Assembly (NCBI RefSeq): GCF_014905175.1
Contig: NC_057788.1
Coordinates: 15,153,404-15,217,403 of the forward strand
Direction: 5' to 3'
Length of the DNA stretch: 64,000 nucleotides
DNA from: Aphidius gifuensis
Lineage: Eukaryota > Arthropoda > Insecta > Hymenoptera > Braconidae
The notes beneath the pieces were generated by a model. That model did no database searches and had not been told where the DNA came from. It saw only the letters and a program-made list of their open reading frames with translations. Both the position numbers and the translations under genes were made by a program. Positions 40,336 through 51,728 of the stretch are shown piece after piece (position 1 is the stretch's first letter; each line of letters starts with the position of its first letter).

Positions 40336-40726
40336 TTTGAATAATTTTTACTTTCCTTACATAAAAAGGAGAATGAAGCCTCTCTTCGAGCGATTTGATT
40401 GGCTGTTATTTAACATTGTTAATATTCATTTATTTTTTGTTTAATTTATTTTTTTTCATTTTATTTATTCGTTGCTATGAATATTTATTTATTTATTTAT
40501 ATACTATTTACTCGTTGTTATGTTTATCCGTTGTTATTTACATTCATTTATTTATTTATCCTGTTTACCCGTTGCGAAGTCAATTTATTATTTAATCCGT
40601 GGAAATTATTATTCCGAATTTAGTTTGTGATTCATCAATACTAAAAGGGTTTTAAAAAATATATACATAAATAAAATAATAAAATAAAATAAATAACAAA
40701 AAAAAATATCGTTCAACGATAAAATT

Positions 40727-42128
40727 ATGGAATACGTATTTACTTCCGATGATGAAATCAATTGTCTTCAATCAGAAGAAAAATCAATGTAAGTTACAAA
40801 TTGATAAATATTTTGATTATTTTTTAGTCTTTTATTTTTTATTTTTTTTGAAAATTTAACGTAAAAACATAATTAAGTAATAGTGAATCAATTTTTTAAG
40901 TGACATTACGGGTTATGTCGATTCTATTGATGGCGTAAAGCAAGTTCGTACATCTCATGGCCACATTCTAAAGTTCACGATAAATAATGGTGGAACGATC
41001 AGAATGAAGGTCTTGATTTTGGGAACAAGTTCAGCATACCAATGGGAAAAAGAAATAAAAATGTGGTCAGTTTTGGAAATACGGGGTGGCACTGTTAAAT
41101 TAGGTAATGTCCGTTTTCGTGATCCAGCTGTTCATGACATGGAGTATTATGTTCAGTCGTCAAGTGACATTACCATCTTGGGGCAATATAATCCTGTTAA
41201 TCGATTACCGAGGACCATTATAAAAAAAACAATTGATTTAGCAGATGTCATGTTTGAAAATGGACCTGTTGGTTAGTTTTGAACATACAAAACATACATC
41301 AATAACTCCATCTAATTAATTCGTATAATTTTCATTTCAGAAATCGATTGTTACATTCGAACCCAGCCACGTACTGTTCAGATGTATCGTACTTCGTGTG
41401 GTCAATGTCAGGTAACAGATGGTTATTACCGACTGACAATAAATATTGTGGATTATACCCCAAATGAAAAATTGGTCATGGGCACACCAATCACCATTGC
41501 TGGTGAATTCTCACATGGTTCATTATTTTTTTCGATTTCCAACATGGACGATATATCAATTAGAGAAGGAGGTGCCATAATGTCCGCAGACGATTTGCGT
41601 GCCGGGTTTCATCCAGTTATCGCTTTGAAAAGTCGTCGTATTGATAAAACAGCTCAACCTGTCGTGCAAACTGTACAACCTGTTCAGCATGTTCGATCTG
41701 TTCACATTGCTCAACCTATGCAACTTGCTAAACCTATACAACCTGTTCAAACTATGCAACCTATTGAGCAAACTGTACAACCAGTTCAACTTGCTCAATC
41801 TATACAACCTCAACCTTTTCAACCTGTTCAAACTATACAACCAGTTGAGCAAACTGTACAACCTGTTCAAATTGCACAATCTGTCCAGCATTATGTTCAA
41901 TCTGTTCACGTTGCTCAACCTGTACAACCTGCTCAACCTATACAACCTGCTCAATTTTTACAACCTGCTAAAACTATTAAACCTGTTGAATCTATACAAG
42001 CTGCTTCACCTATTCAATATGTTGTTAAACCTGCTAATCCTCCTGAGGCCCAGCTTGCTGATCAGCCAATGGTTCAGCCAACGATTGGGAAAAAAAGAAA
42101 AAGAAATTCAACTGGCATTATGATTTAG
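40727..42128 (+). CDS. RPA70-like single-strand DNA-binding protein with Gln-Pro-Val repeats, three exons
   Basis: Exons 40727-40788, 40901-41271 and 41341-42128 join in frame (GTAAGT and GTTAGT donors) to 406 residues. Exon 2 has an OB fold of the RPA DBD-A/B kind (TGYVDSIDGVKQV, ILKFTINNGGTIRMKVLILG, WSVLEIRGGTVKLGNVRF, DITILGQY). Exon 3 resembles DBD-C with a reduced zinc ribbon (CGQC) and YYRLTINIVDYTP. Then about 150 residues of QPVQ/QPIQ-type repeats end in a basic KKRKRN nuclear signal. It probably binds ssDNA. It lies 2.5 kb upstream of the Helitron Rep-helicase on the same strand; some Helitrons carry RPA genes, so it may be element-encoded, but MITEs in between and an unknown 5' end leave that open. 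Confidence 0.72.
41690..42010 (+). repeat. Coding minisatellite (QPVQ repeats)
   Basis: Imperfect units around CAACCTGTTCAAACTATACA encode the Gln/Pro/Val-rich part of the RPA-like protein. Every frame stays open on both strands, a sign of simple repeat expansion. Confidence 0.75.
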
Positions 42129-42238
42129 TTTAAATGTTAATTAATTCATTGAATAAATATATAATTATTTTAAATGTTGTGTTTTTATTGTATTTATTTA
42201 ATTTTAACTCATGGCTCCATCTTCCTCAGATAATTTCT

Positions 42239-42354
42239 GGGGTGCGTTCCCAAACCACTGTTCTATTCAGTATATCAAGATGGCGGACCTTGATATACTG
42301 ATAGGTCCGCCATCTTGATATACTGAACAGAACGGAGGTTTAGGAACGTACCCC
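42239..42354. mobile_element. Palindromic MITE, 116 bp
   Basis: Starts GGGGTGCGTTCC and ends GGAACGTACCCC. The arms share TCAGTATATCAAGATGGCGG and its complement almost exactly around a short centre, so it is a near-complete hairpin. No coding capacity. Confidence 0.85.
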
Positions 42355-42786
42355 CGAGCAAATTGAGAGTGTAGAGACTCTGTGGTCAATCTAGGGATAT
42401 TTCGAATGCTTTATACATCTTAGAGATTTAGGAATTAGTTTTACACCGCTATTTTGATATATAAAACTTGAAAGTCGTTTTTGAACGTAGAATATAATGA
42501 AAAAAATATGATTTTTAAATAAAAGAATAAAAGTAAATAAATGAATTTGTTTTTTATGTCATAATTAAATGTCATTGAAAGGTTGAATTGAAAAAAAATT
42601 TTTTTTTTAATATAAAAGGTACCATTATAAATAATAAATAATAAAAAACGACAAGGACTCCAGGATCTTTGTATCTGTATGTACATTTTTTTTTTTTAAT
42701 TTAATTTTTATGATTGATTTTAATATTTAAAATTCATAAATCTCACCCTTCATGTAAAAATCACATGAAATTAAAATACCTTGAAA

Positions 42787-42948
42787 GGGTGCGTTTTGTG
42801 GCTACCCATTTCAGTCGAATTTAAAAATGGCAACGAAAAAAATAAATTGGCTATTGTTCATTTCCACCATTGTTTGTAAACAAACAAATCAAGTCTACCA
42901 CAACAAAATAAAAAAAGATTTTTAAACAGAATGGGTAACCACACAATC
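42787..42948. mobile_element. Short inverted-repeat element (MITE-like)
   Basis: Starts GGGTGCGTTTTGTGGCTACC and ends GGGTAACCACACAA. The inverted pair GTGG-TACCCATT brackets about 160 bp without coding capacity. Confidence 0.55.
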
Positions 42949-44642
42949 AGTGATGAGTATTTCGACGATTTTTGGGTATCATACAATCATACGTATGATA
43001 CTACGCAAGGTGTATGATAGTTGGAAGTGCCCTCTTTTTTTATAAAATGAAGTAAATGATTTAGTAAAATCACTCACACCACTACATACCATTGTATACA
43101 CCTGTCAAACTGTTTTTTTTTATGTTGACAACGATAAATAATAAATAAATTCATCAACGTGTATAAAAAATTCTATGAGAATTAAAACATTATATGAGAA
43201 AATAATTAAACAGTTAATATTATGACTAATTTTAATTCGTCTTGAATATATTAAAGTATGCCAATATGGAAAAACATGTCAACTTGGTAAATAGGTTTCC
43301 AAAATCAATATGTTCCTCATTGAAAAAGACAGGGAAAATATATTTGTGATATTGAGTAATGTTAAATTATCTGTGTGATTATAATTATTAATCTCGTAAT
43401 TACTGTATTTATTTTTTTTTTCGCAAGCTAATGAAACTTTTTCCTGGCATTCTATGATGTTCCTTAGGACCTGTCAAAACCCTCCTGCTCCACATATCAT
43501 GTGATGGTCTATTATCTCATTTTTTTATAATAATTTTTGAGATTATTTAAATAAAAAAAATATACACAATCATAAGTCGTTAATTGCGTCCAATAAAAAT
43601 TGATAAATTCATGAAATTATATATTATGTTAACATATTGCTTTTGGGCGCAAAATATGTGTACAATGGCGAACTAGGCAAAATGGCGTCAGTAAAATATA
43701 GTTTAAAAAGTAAAATGTAGAGGCGCTTTTAATGGATGATACATGGCGTATGATAATGAAATGTATGATACTGTATGATACAGTGTATGATACACTGGTA
43801 TCATACCTACCAAATACTGGTGCCCATATACCAACTCTAATGATACATGGCGCATGATAATGGGAATGTATGATATTGCTGTATGAAACACCGAGATTAT
43901 ACGTACTTAACACTGCACGGAACGCACATTTCAAAGTATTTTTAGCGGAAGTAGAACACTACGTGTATTTTTATGTCGGTTTATTCTCCTCAAGGGTCCC
44001 TAGAGTAAGTCTGGTGACTAGATCAATGAGCCGCCATATTGTAATGAGATAAGAAGTATGTTTGGTCTCTTCTTTATCAGCTGTATTGCATTTTTCATAA
44101 AATTAAGGATAAATATATATACATTACAAGATTATTAGCTTGATTTGTTTATAAATTTCTAATTTTCATGATAAATTAGTTACTGAGGGCAATTGATGTG
44201 GTATATTAAATTTATATATTCAAATAAAAAAATTATTGAATTTAAATAACCAAAAAAAATAATTTTTAAATAAGTAATTTATTTATTCAAGGATATTGGA
44301 TAAATAAATAAAATATTGACTCAATAAAAAACGCATTTCAAATTATATAAAAGATTAGTGCGTACCATATGTCAGGTCTATATTAAAAAATCATTATCTG
44401 AAAATCAACATTTACCTACCTCACTCAAATAAAAAAAAAAAGGTTTTTGTTAGGGAATTGATGAGCAGACATGAAAATACACGTTAATGTGCTTTACTCT
44501 AGATTTTGACGTTGGCCACTGTTGAAAAATTTAAAATTATTTTCATATTTTTTCAGTGGTTTTTTTGTATGGTATTACAATTTAAGTTCGTTAAAATAAT
44601 TATGGAAAATTACAGGTTTTACGCACATTCAATTTTTGAAAA
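42949..44642. other. Intergenic region with tandem and dispersed repeats
   Basis: No supported gene. At 43629-43934 a unit TGATACATGGCG...ATGATAATG...ATGTATGATA occurs twice with about 127-bp spacing, and GTAAAATGTAGAGGCGC near 43710 recurs inverted at 57430-57455. The stretch may contain the 5' end of the Helitron at 44643, but no TC terminus can be fixed. Confidence 0.55.
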
Positions 44643-47600
44643 ATGCCAGCAAATTATAAAAGACGTTCTATTGAAGAAGAAGAAGAGTTTAGAAATTTAA
44701 AACGACTCAAACGAGCTAAACAGCAAAAAAATAGACGATCATATGATAAATTCATAGTACAACCATTAGATGTACAAGAAAATTATATAGGAGAAATGAA
44801 TGTTATATGCAAACATTGCAAAGCTAAGCATTTTATATCTGAAGAAGTGAACAATAAAAAGAATTCATTTAATGACTGTTGTAATCATGGTGAAGTTGAA
44901 CTTGAGTCATTGCCTGATCCACCTCAACTTATAAAAGATTTATTCAATCGTAGTCACGAATGTTCAGGGATTTTTCATGAACGAATACGATTGTATAATA
45001 ACGCGTTTGCACTGGCTTCTTTCAACTCAAATTTAGTCAAATTTCGTTCGAATAATCGTCCTGGCCCATATTGCTTCAAAATACAAGGTCAAATTTATTA
45101 CCAAATAAATACTTCTTTGTATCCACATGAAGAAGAAACTCCTTCATTCGGTCAACTTTTCATAATTGACCAGAATGAAGCTGCTGACATTCGATCACGC
45201 GTGAATGGAGTTTCAAGTTTGAATAGAGAAATTATAGATGGGATTGGCAATATTCTTCGTGATATAAATGTATTTGCTCGATCATACAGAATGATGCATG
45301 AAGAGTTGCAACAAACAATGTTGAACAATAATGAACAAATAGAACCAGAAATGAAATTAATATTTTCTTTAAAGCCTGGAATGGATACTCGACGATACAT
45401 TGAGCAGAGAATTAATGAAGTTGCTGCAATTTTTACAACGACTGCTGATGGAGATATTCCTGAATCGTATGTAACAATACATAATAAAAACACTAAAAAA
45501 CTAGAATATGTTAGCTCAATGGATCCAAATGTTGAACCGATGGTGTATCCATTGTATTATCCATACGGTACAAGAGGATGGCACAAAGATATTCCATGTG
45601 TTAATAAATCAAAACGTGTTTCAAGAGCTGCTTATACTAAGTATAGAATGGCAACTCGGGATGAGAATATATTCTTAATGGGTGGAAGACTATTTCAGCA
45701 ATGGGTGGTTGATAGTTATGTCAAAATTGAAAAAGATAGAATGAATTTCTGTCGAATAAATCAAAAAAAAATTCGTGCAGATAGTTATCAAGGGCTTATT
45801 GATCATTTGCAACAAAGAGTGAACGAAAGTGATGGACGTTTTGGAAAAATAGTAATTCTTCCATCAACTTTCACGGGCTCTCCACGGAATATGCTTCAAC
45901 ATTACCAAGATGCAATGTCCATAGTAAGACGTTTTGGTAAACCAGATTTATTTATAACAATGACATGTAATCCAAATTGGCGAGAAATCAAAGAAAATTT
46001 ATTATATGGTCAGACTGCTTCAGACAGACCAGATATAGTTTCACGTGTTTTTAATATAAAAAAAGATGAATTGATGAAAAAAATTGAAAAAGAAAAACTT
46101 TTTGGTGAAGTTCAAGCGTATGTTTATGTGGTTGAATATCAAAAAAGAGGATTACCACATGTTCATATTTTAATAACGCTAAAACAAAACAGTAAAATCA
46201 GCACTTCAAATATCGTCGATAAATACATTGCTGCAGAAATTCCAGATAGAGATTCAAATCCTAGACTTCATGATATTGTCATTAAAAATATGATTCATGC
46301 GTGTGGAGATTGGTGCAGAAATGATCAAAATAAATGTTCAAAGAATTTCCCGAAATTATTTCAAAAAGAAACATTAATGGATGAAAATGGATATCCAACG
46401 TATCGTCGTAGAAATACTGGTGTTTGTCTAGGTCCAAATGAAAAATCTATTGATAACCAGTACGTTGTTCCTTATAATTCTGTATTATTATTGTTATTTG
46501 ATTGTCATATAAATGTAGAAGTAGTGTCGAGTATAAAAGCAATAAAATATCTATACAAATATATATATAAAGGACATGATGCCGCTTCAATCGTTTTAAC
46601 TGATTCTAATAAAAATATTGAACATGATGAAATTAAAAATCATATAGAGACTCGATATGTAGGTCCTGTTGAAGCATGTGATCGGATTTTTGGGAGACCA
46701 TTGCAACAAAAAAGTCATTCTATAATAAGATTACCAGTGCATTTATCGAATCAACAGAATGTTACTTTGACTGATGAAGCTGGTGAGGAGTCTATACGTG
46801 CAGCAATGGACCAACATACAATGTTAATGGATTATTTTGCTTTAAATGAACGTGATCCGTTGGCTAAGACATTTACTTATGCAGAAATCCCTGAACATTA
46901 TGTATTTAAAAAAGGATCAGGTCCATGGCAAAAACGTAAAAAACATTTCAACGTTATTGGGAGAATGTATTCTATTAGTCCGAGTCAAGTTGAATTGTTC
47001 CACCTGAGATTACTGCTATTAACAGTTAAAGGAGCTACAAGTTTCGAAAATATCAGAGTGATTGATGGTGTAACGCATGACAGTTATCACAGTGCATGTT
47101 TGGCATTAGGCTTAATTGAAGACGATGAAGAATGGGATCGTTCAATGACAGAAGGTGGTGTGTGGATGATGCCTCATCAATTGCGGAATTTATTCGTTCG
47201 TATTTTGATTTATTGCCATCCTGTTAATCCAGAGAAGCTTTGGGAAGATCATAAAGACTTCATGGCTGATGATTTTAAAAGAAAACATAGCTTGACTCAA
47301 TCATATGCAAGAGCATATCGAGAAATAAATAACCTTCTTTTAAGAGAAAAATCAGATCTTAGTAAATTTCCAACAATGCCATCGCTGATTGAATTTGAGA
47401 AAATAGATAGTATAAATGATAAAGAAATCGTCATCAATCATAAAGAAATCGGTTCAGCTCAATATGCAAATTTGAATATCAAACAAAAGATCATAGTTGA
47501 TCAACTAATCAATGCAACATTGTACAGTGAAAATGATTCATCAAAAACATGTTTTTATATTGATGGACCAGGTGGATCAGGAAAAACATATGTTTACAGT

Positions 47601-48848
47601 ACCATTTATCATTTATTGAAGAGTAAAGGAAAAAATATTGTTACAATGGCTTTTACAGGCATAGCAGCTATATTACTTCCAGCAGGAAGAACAATGCATA
47701 ATGTTTTTGGCATGCCTGTTCCAATCTACACTGATTCAACATCAAACATTAAGTTGCAATCGAAAGAAGCCAAAGAACTTGAAAATATTGATGTAATAAT
47801 TTGTGATGAAGCACCAATGGCGCCTAGATATTGTATGGAGTTAGCTGATAGAACTTTACGTGATATCACAAAATTAGATTTACCGTTCGGTGGAAAAATA
47901 GTTCTAATGGGTGGTGATTTTAGACAGCTGTTGCCAGTACTTAAAAATGGTACACGAAGTGAAACAACAAATTTATCAATTAAATATAGTCGATTATGGA
48001 AAAATTTTAATATTCTTTCTTTAACTGAAAACATGAGAACTCTACCAGAAGAGGTAGAGTTTACAAAATATTTGCTAGATATTGGTAATGGAACTTTGAA
48101 TGATGATAATGATAATATAGAGATTCCGTACAAGTATTTAGCTAATAAAAATGATGATATAGTGCAGACGATTTTTAAAGAGTTAATTAATGATCGTAAT
48201 TATGATGACTTAACAAAAGTGGCTGTATTAGCAGCAAGACATATAGATGTAGATGATATAAATGAAAGAGTTGTGCAGCTTCTAGACAAAAACTCAGAGA
48301 AAATTTATACAGGTGTGGATAGTACACAAAATTGTGATAATAGTGATCTTGAAGATGTTCTATTACCGGAGTATTTGAATACTTTGAATCCTCCAAATTT
48401 TCCACCTTATAAATTAAAATTAAGATTGAATTGCATTGTTATGCTTCTTCGAAATCTGAGTACAGGTGAAGGTTTGTGTAATGGGACGAGATTACAAATC
48501 CTAGACATTTCGAATAATCTTCTGAAATGTCGTATTTTAACTGGAGATAGGTCTAATAATATAGTTTTCATACATAGAATTACACTATACTGCGAAGGTG
48601 TCTATCCTTTCACTTTTAAACGTAGACAATTTCCTATTAAGATAGCATTTGCAATGACTATAAATAAAAGTCAAGGACAAACGTTTGATAAAATAGGAGT
48701 TGACCTTCGAAAAGATGTATTCAATCATGGACAATTATATGTAGCTTTTTCAAGAGTAAGATCATATGATTCATTGCGAATATTTTTAGGAAAACAACGA
48801 GATGACAATATAGTTAAAAATTATGTATTCAAAGAAATATTCGAATAA
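44643..48848 (+). CDS. Helitron Rep-helicase, intact, 1401 residues
   Basis: One uninterrupted frame. The N-terminus has a zinc-binding pattern (CKHCKAKHF, CCNHGEVEL, near residues 57-90). The Rep part has LFITMTCNPNW (motif 1), the metal site LPHVHILI with His506 and His508, and catalytic tyrosines in KYLYKYIYKG (635-644). The helicase has Walker A GPGGSGKT (975-982), FTGIAAILLPAGRTMHNVF, the Walker B region ICDEAPMA (about 1055), GGDFRQLLPV, MRLL-type motif IV, and motif V/VI AMTINKSQGQTFD and LYVAFSRVRS. This is the full enzyme that nicks, unwinds and transfers one strand in rolling-circle transposition. Length matches active animal Helitrons and no lesion is visible. The 3' end of the element lies at 49754. 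Confidence 0.95.
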   Translation: MPANYKRRSIEEEEEFRNLKRLKRAKQQKNRRSYDKFIVQPLDVQENYIGEMNVICKHCKAKHFISEEVNNKKNSFNDCCNHGEVELESLPDPPQLIKDLFNRSHECSGIFHERIRLYNNAFALASFNSNLVKFRSNNRPGPYCFKIQGQIYYQINTSLYPHEEETPSFGQLFIIDQNEAADIRSRVNGVSSLNREIIDGIGNILRDINVFARSYRMMHEELQQTMLNNNEQIEPEMKLIFSLKPGMDTRRYIEQRINEVAAIFTTTADGDIPESYVTIHNKNTKKLEYVSSMDPNVEPMVYPLYYPYGTRGWHKDIPCVNKSKRVSRAAYTKYRMATRDENIFLMGGRLFQQWVVDSYVKIEKDRMNFCRINQKKIRADSYQGLIDHLQQRVNESDGRFGKIVILPSTFTGSPRNMLQHYQDAMSIVRRFGKPDLFITMTCNPNWREIKENLLYGQTASDRPDIVSRVFNIKKDELMKKIEKEKLFGEVQAYVYVVEYQKRGLPHVHILITLKQNSKISTSNIVDKYIAAEIPDRDSNPRLHDIVIKNMIHACGDWCRNDQNKCSKNFPKLFQKETLMDENGYPTYRRRNTGVCLGPNEKSIDNQYVVPYNSVLLLLFDCHINVEVVSSIKAIKYLYKYIYKGHDAASIVLTDSNKNIEHDEIKNHIETRYVGPVEACDRIFGRPLQQKSHSIIRLPVHLSNQQNVTLTDEAGEESIRAAMDQHTMLMDYFALNERDPLAKTFTYAEIPEHYVFKKGSGPWQKRKKHFNVIGRMYSISPSQVELFHLRLLLLTVKGATSFENIRVIDGVTHDSYHSACLALGLIEDDEEWDRSMTEGGVWMMPHQLRNLFVRILIYCHPVNPEKLWEDHKDFMADDFKRKHSLTQSYARAYREINNLLLREKSDLSKFPTMPSLIEFEKIDSINDKEIVINHKEIGSAQYANLNIKQKIIVDQLINATLYSENDSSKTCFYIDGPGGSGKTYVYSTIYHLLKSKGKNIVTMAFTGIAAILLPAGRTMHNVFGMPVPIYTDSTSNIKLQSKEAKELENIDVIICDEAPMAPRYCMELADRTLRDITKLDLPFGGKIVLMGGDFRQLLPVLKNGTRSETTNLSIKYSRLWKNFNILSLTENMRTLPEEVEFTKYLLDIGNGTLNDDNDNIEIPYKYLANKNDDIVQTIFKELINDRNYDDLTKVAVLAARHIDVDDINERVVQLLDKNSEKIYTGVDSTQNCDNSDLEDVLLPEYLNTLNPPNFPPYKLKLRLNCIVMLLRNLSTGEGLCNGTRLQILDISNNLLKCRILTGDRSNNIVFIHRITLYCEGVYPFTFKRRQFPIKIAFAMTINKSQGQTFDKIGVDLRKDVFNHGQLYVAFSRVRSYDSLRIFLGKQRDDNIVKNYVFKEIFE

Positions 48849-48979
48849 TAAATAAAAATAAAAAAAAAAAAAATCATAATTTTAAACAAAAGATAGATCA
48901 ATTTTTCAATTTAAAAAATTAATTTATTGACAGCTAAAACTTTTATTTCTATTGAAAGTTAATACGATAAACAAATAGA

Positions 48980-49561
48980 ATGGAAAAAGATTTTAAAAAA
49001 GTAAGCATAATTATACGTATAAATAGTGATAATCTATTAATCTCGGTTGTTTTGTTTAGAAATGTTTTAATGAGCTGTTTAGAGATAGACATGAATTTTT
49101 TAAATTGAATTTATATAATGATATAACCGTGAAAAAAAACAAATAGGTTGATCTCGAATAAAGAACTGTTGAAGTTGCTAAAAAAAAAATTTGAAATGTT
49201 CACAAATACGTATACATCTTTTGAAACGATTGAAATAGAACAAGATTTCGAAGCATCAACAAAAGGTAATTTTTTCATGAATAATTTAAAATAATTACAA
49301 ATATCAATTTCTATTTCAGAAATAGAAGAGTTAAAGAATAAAATTATAAAAAATATGATAAAGGAAGTACCTTGCGTAATTTGCGTCAAAGAATATTTCG
49401 AAAAAAAAGAAAATATAGTAATGTGCTCATTTTGTAAAGTCATGATTCAGACTTCAATAACTGACCTTGATCAATTAAATGAAAAATTAATAAAATCAAA
49501 CACTTGGAAAAATGTGACCAACAAATGGATTTTTTTTCAAGAAGTAATGCAGGGAATTTAA
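48980..49561 (+). CDS. Helitron accessory gene: small spliced protein with zinc-ribbon motif
   Basis: Exon 1 48980-49000 (MEKDFKK), intron GTAAGC...TTTAG, exon 2 49060-49265, intron 49266-49319 (GTAAT...TTCAG), exon 3 49320-49561. Exon 2 reads CFNELFRDRHEFFKLNLYND, then needs a one-base shift in an A8 run to continue as ISNKELLKLL and FTNTYTSFETIEIEQDFEAS. Exon 3 has a helix EIEELKNKIIKNMIK and four cysteines CVICVKEYF...MCSFC (C-x2-C-x13-C-x2-C), likely zinc binding. It lies between the Rep-helicase and the terminal hairpin, so it is inside the Helitron and co-oriented. I recognise no family. A role in DNA or protein binding is plausible. Confidence 0.6.
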
Positions 49562-49726
49562 TTATTTTAAAAATGATGTGTTATACATGTGGACACGTTG
49601 TTGATATTATTGAATAAAAATATTTATCGTATAAATTATAATAATTTTTTTGAAAAATAAAAACTAAATATATTTCGATAAATACATAATTCATTTATTC
49701 ATCATCGATTTAAAACATTACATGAT

Positions 49727-49754
49727 GGCGCGCGAAGCGCGCCAATCGGTCTAG
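49727..49754 (+). repeat. Helitron 3' terminus: hairpin plus CTAG
   Basis: GGCGCGC (49727-49733), loop GAA, GCGCGCC (49737-49743), spacer AATCGGT, CTAG (49751-49754), then T. A GC-rich hairpin a few bases before CTRR, and insertion before a T, are the defining Helitron 3' features. Confidence 0.93.
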
Positions 49755-51018
49755 TATTTTAAAGAGCAGAACGTGGGCTCATTTTGTACCCTCGATAATA
49801 ATAACAAAGTATTGTAAATTGAAATTTAGGAGTAACTTGTTTTTTTATTATTATTATTGAGATACAAATTAGCTTAACGTCTGCTCTTTAAACCAAGAAA
49901 AAAATCATTTAAAAATATTGATTTTTAAAGGCACCATGCAATTGTTGATTAAAAATTTTTATTAACTATTGCATGGTGCCTCAAAAATATTTTTAAATAA
50001 TTTATTTTTTGTTTTGAAGAGTAGAACGTGAGCTAGAATGGGATGTTTACCTCAATAATTAAAGCAGATATTCAATTGTTAATTAACGTTTTGGAGTAAA
50101 TGATTTTTTTTTTTTGTTGTTATTTTTGAGGTACAAATTCCGGGCTTTAGTACAAATTATTCTGCGTCTGTAGCAATTTTTTTTCCCCCTGAGTCATCTA
50201 GAAAAAAAATCGGTTTTAACCCTTTCTCTGCCCTTTAATTTTGAGGTACAAATGAAAACAATTGCGATAAAAAAAAGTACAAATTAAGACGCTTCTAATG
50301 AGTATTCTAGATAATTTTTTTAGGACTTATGCAGGCCAGGTTCACGCATCTGTACAATTCTTCTACATATTTTAATTTAACCGTGAATGATGAAATAATA
50401 TCGATATTAATTATTCATAAGAAATAACAAATCTTCTTGCATATAAATAAATCGAAAATTGAAACATGTATATATATATACTTATATGTAGCTAATGAAG
50501 AATTAAAAAAAAAAGAATAACATTGTACGGCATACACACCCACAAGAAAATAATCGATAACCATGCATACATGCATATCTCCGTATGTACGACATGAAAC
50601 GTCTCGAGAAAAGGGATAAGGAGGACATTCAGCTGAGAAATTTATTTTTTAATAAGATTTTGTTCTTGGCTTTTACTGATGTTGATATCTTTTTTATTAG
50701 TCATTGGAAAAAATCGAAAGTAGGCTTATTAGAACGAGGGCTATCGATATATATAGTAAAACAATTTTTATTTTTTTTTTTCGGCCAATAGTTAGCCTAA
50801 AAATTGATAAATTGGAAATTATGACGTCACTGAGCGCAAACTTAAAATACTTATACCCCGTAAAAGAGTTTGCGTTCGTTCTATATATTTTTATCTTTCT
50901 AAAATTGAGGCGAGAACCTACCGGGTCTCTTGATAAATACAAATAATCATTGGAAAAGAATAAGAAAATGAAGAAAAAAAAAATAGATAAATAAACAAAT
51001 AAAAATTACAACTTACTT
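49755..51018. other. Non-coding region with inverted repeats
   Basis: GGCACCATGCAAT at 49930-49942 and its complement at 49968-49980 form the core of a larger imperfect inverted repeat (about 49860-50045) with AAGAGCAGAACGTG-like words outside. The rest is AT-rich. The short frames at 50585-50946 have no recognisable content. Confidence 0.55.
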
Positions 51019-51616
51019 CTTCGTTGATCTGATATCTCCTTCCAGGTGATCTATTTAACCCTGTAGCCAGATTCCTCTTCAACAGCTCATCCTTTTTGTT
51101 TCTCCTCCTGGTGATTTTTCTCTCCACTGACTCCCTCTGAAAATAGAAAAAAAACAACAAAAATTATTTTTAAAATCTTTACATAAATTAATAAAAAAGA
51201 GAGATAAAAAAAATAAATTATAGAGAGGTAAATAATTATATATGAATAGATCAAATGGGAAAATAAGAATAAACACGTGCACGAACGAAATAATAGCAAG
51301 AGTAATGAGATGGAAAAGTTTTATGATATAGGCAATAAGAAGAACAACAATTATAGAATAAATTAATAATAAATGAATGGTGAAAAATAAATATGAGTAA
51401 AGTTAAAAGAAAAATAGAAAGATAACATCAGTATAAAAAGATAAGCACATGCACCAATGAAATAATTAAAATTAAGAGAATAAATAAGTTGTCTATTACA
51501 AAAAAGAAAATTGAATTGAAAATTAAAAAAGACAAATTATATATATTAAATTTACTTACTTCCTTCATTAAATTTTCACGATACTCTTTTAAAATAACAC
51601 TTGGACGTGGAACCAT
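51019..51616 (-). CDS. Small spliced ORF of unknown function
   Basis: Exon 1 51616-51560 reads MVPRPSVILKEYRENLMKE and ends at GTAAGT. Exon 2, after a TTTTCAG acceptor (about 51139), reads RESVERKITRRRNKKDELLK and NLATGLNRSPGRRYQINEE and ends at GTAAGT near 51018. Both exons are flanked by consensus sites and exon 2 is strongly basic, so it looks like a real or recent gene piece, perhaps encoding a nucleic-acid-binding region. Later exons are not identifiable and no domain is recognised. Confidence 0.4.
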
Positions 51617-51728
51617 GATTATGAATAAAAGGATTCAATTTGAGGATAAGGTTGCAGGCAAGGATGCAGGTTGAGATTAAAAGAACTTATAACCCTAAAA
51701 AAGGCAGGAAAATCAGGTGGTTCTAGGA

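Larger units (their letters stand above)
44643..49754 (+). mobile_element. Autonomous-looking Helitron (3' end defined, 5' end not found)
   Basis: Contains the intact Rep-helicase and a small spliced zinc-ribbon gene, and ends in a 7-bp GC stem hairpin, AATCGGT, then CTAG followed by host T at 49755. The given start is only the first codon; the real 5' TC end lies upstream, possibly before the RPA-like gene. Confidence 0.85.

Noticed and set aside
41556..41954. Minus-strand and alternative plus-strand frames over the QPVQ repeat
   Set aside because: Shadow frames of a simple coding repeat; the spliced RPA-like frame explains the region.
45152..45493. Minus-strand frames inside the Helitron Rep-helicase (also 47726-48405)
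   Set aside because: Antisense shadows of an intact 1401-codon gene.
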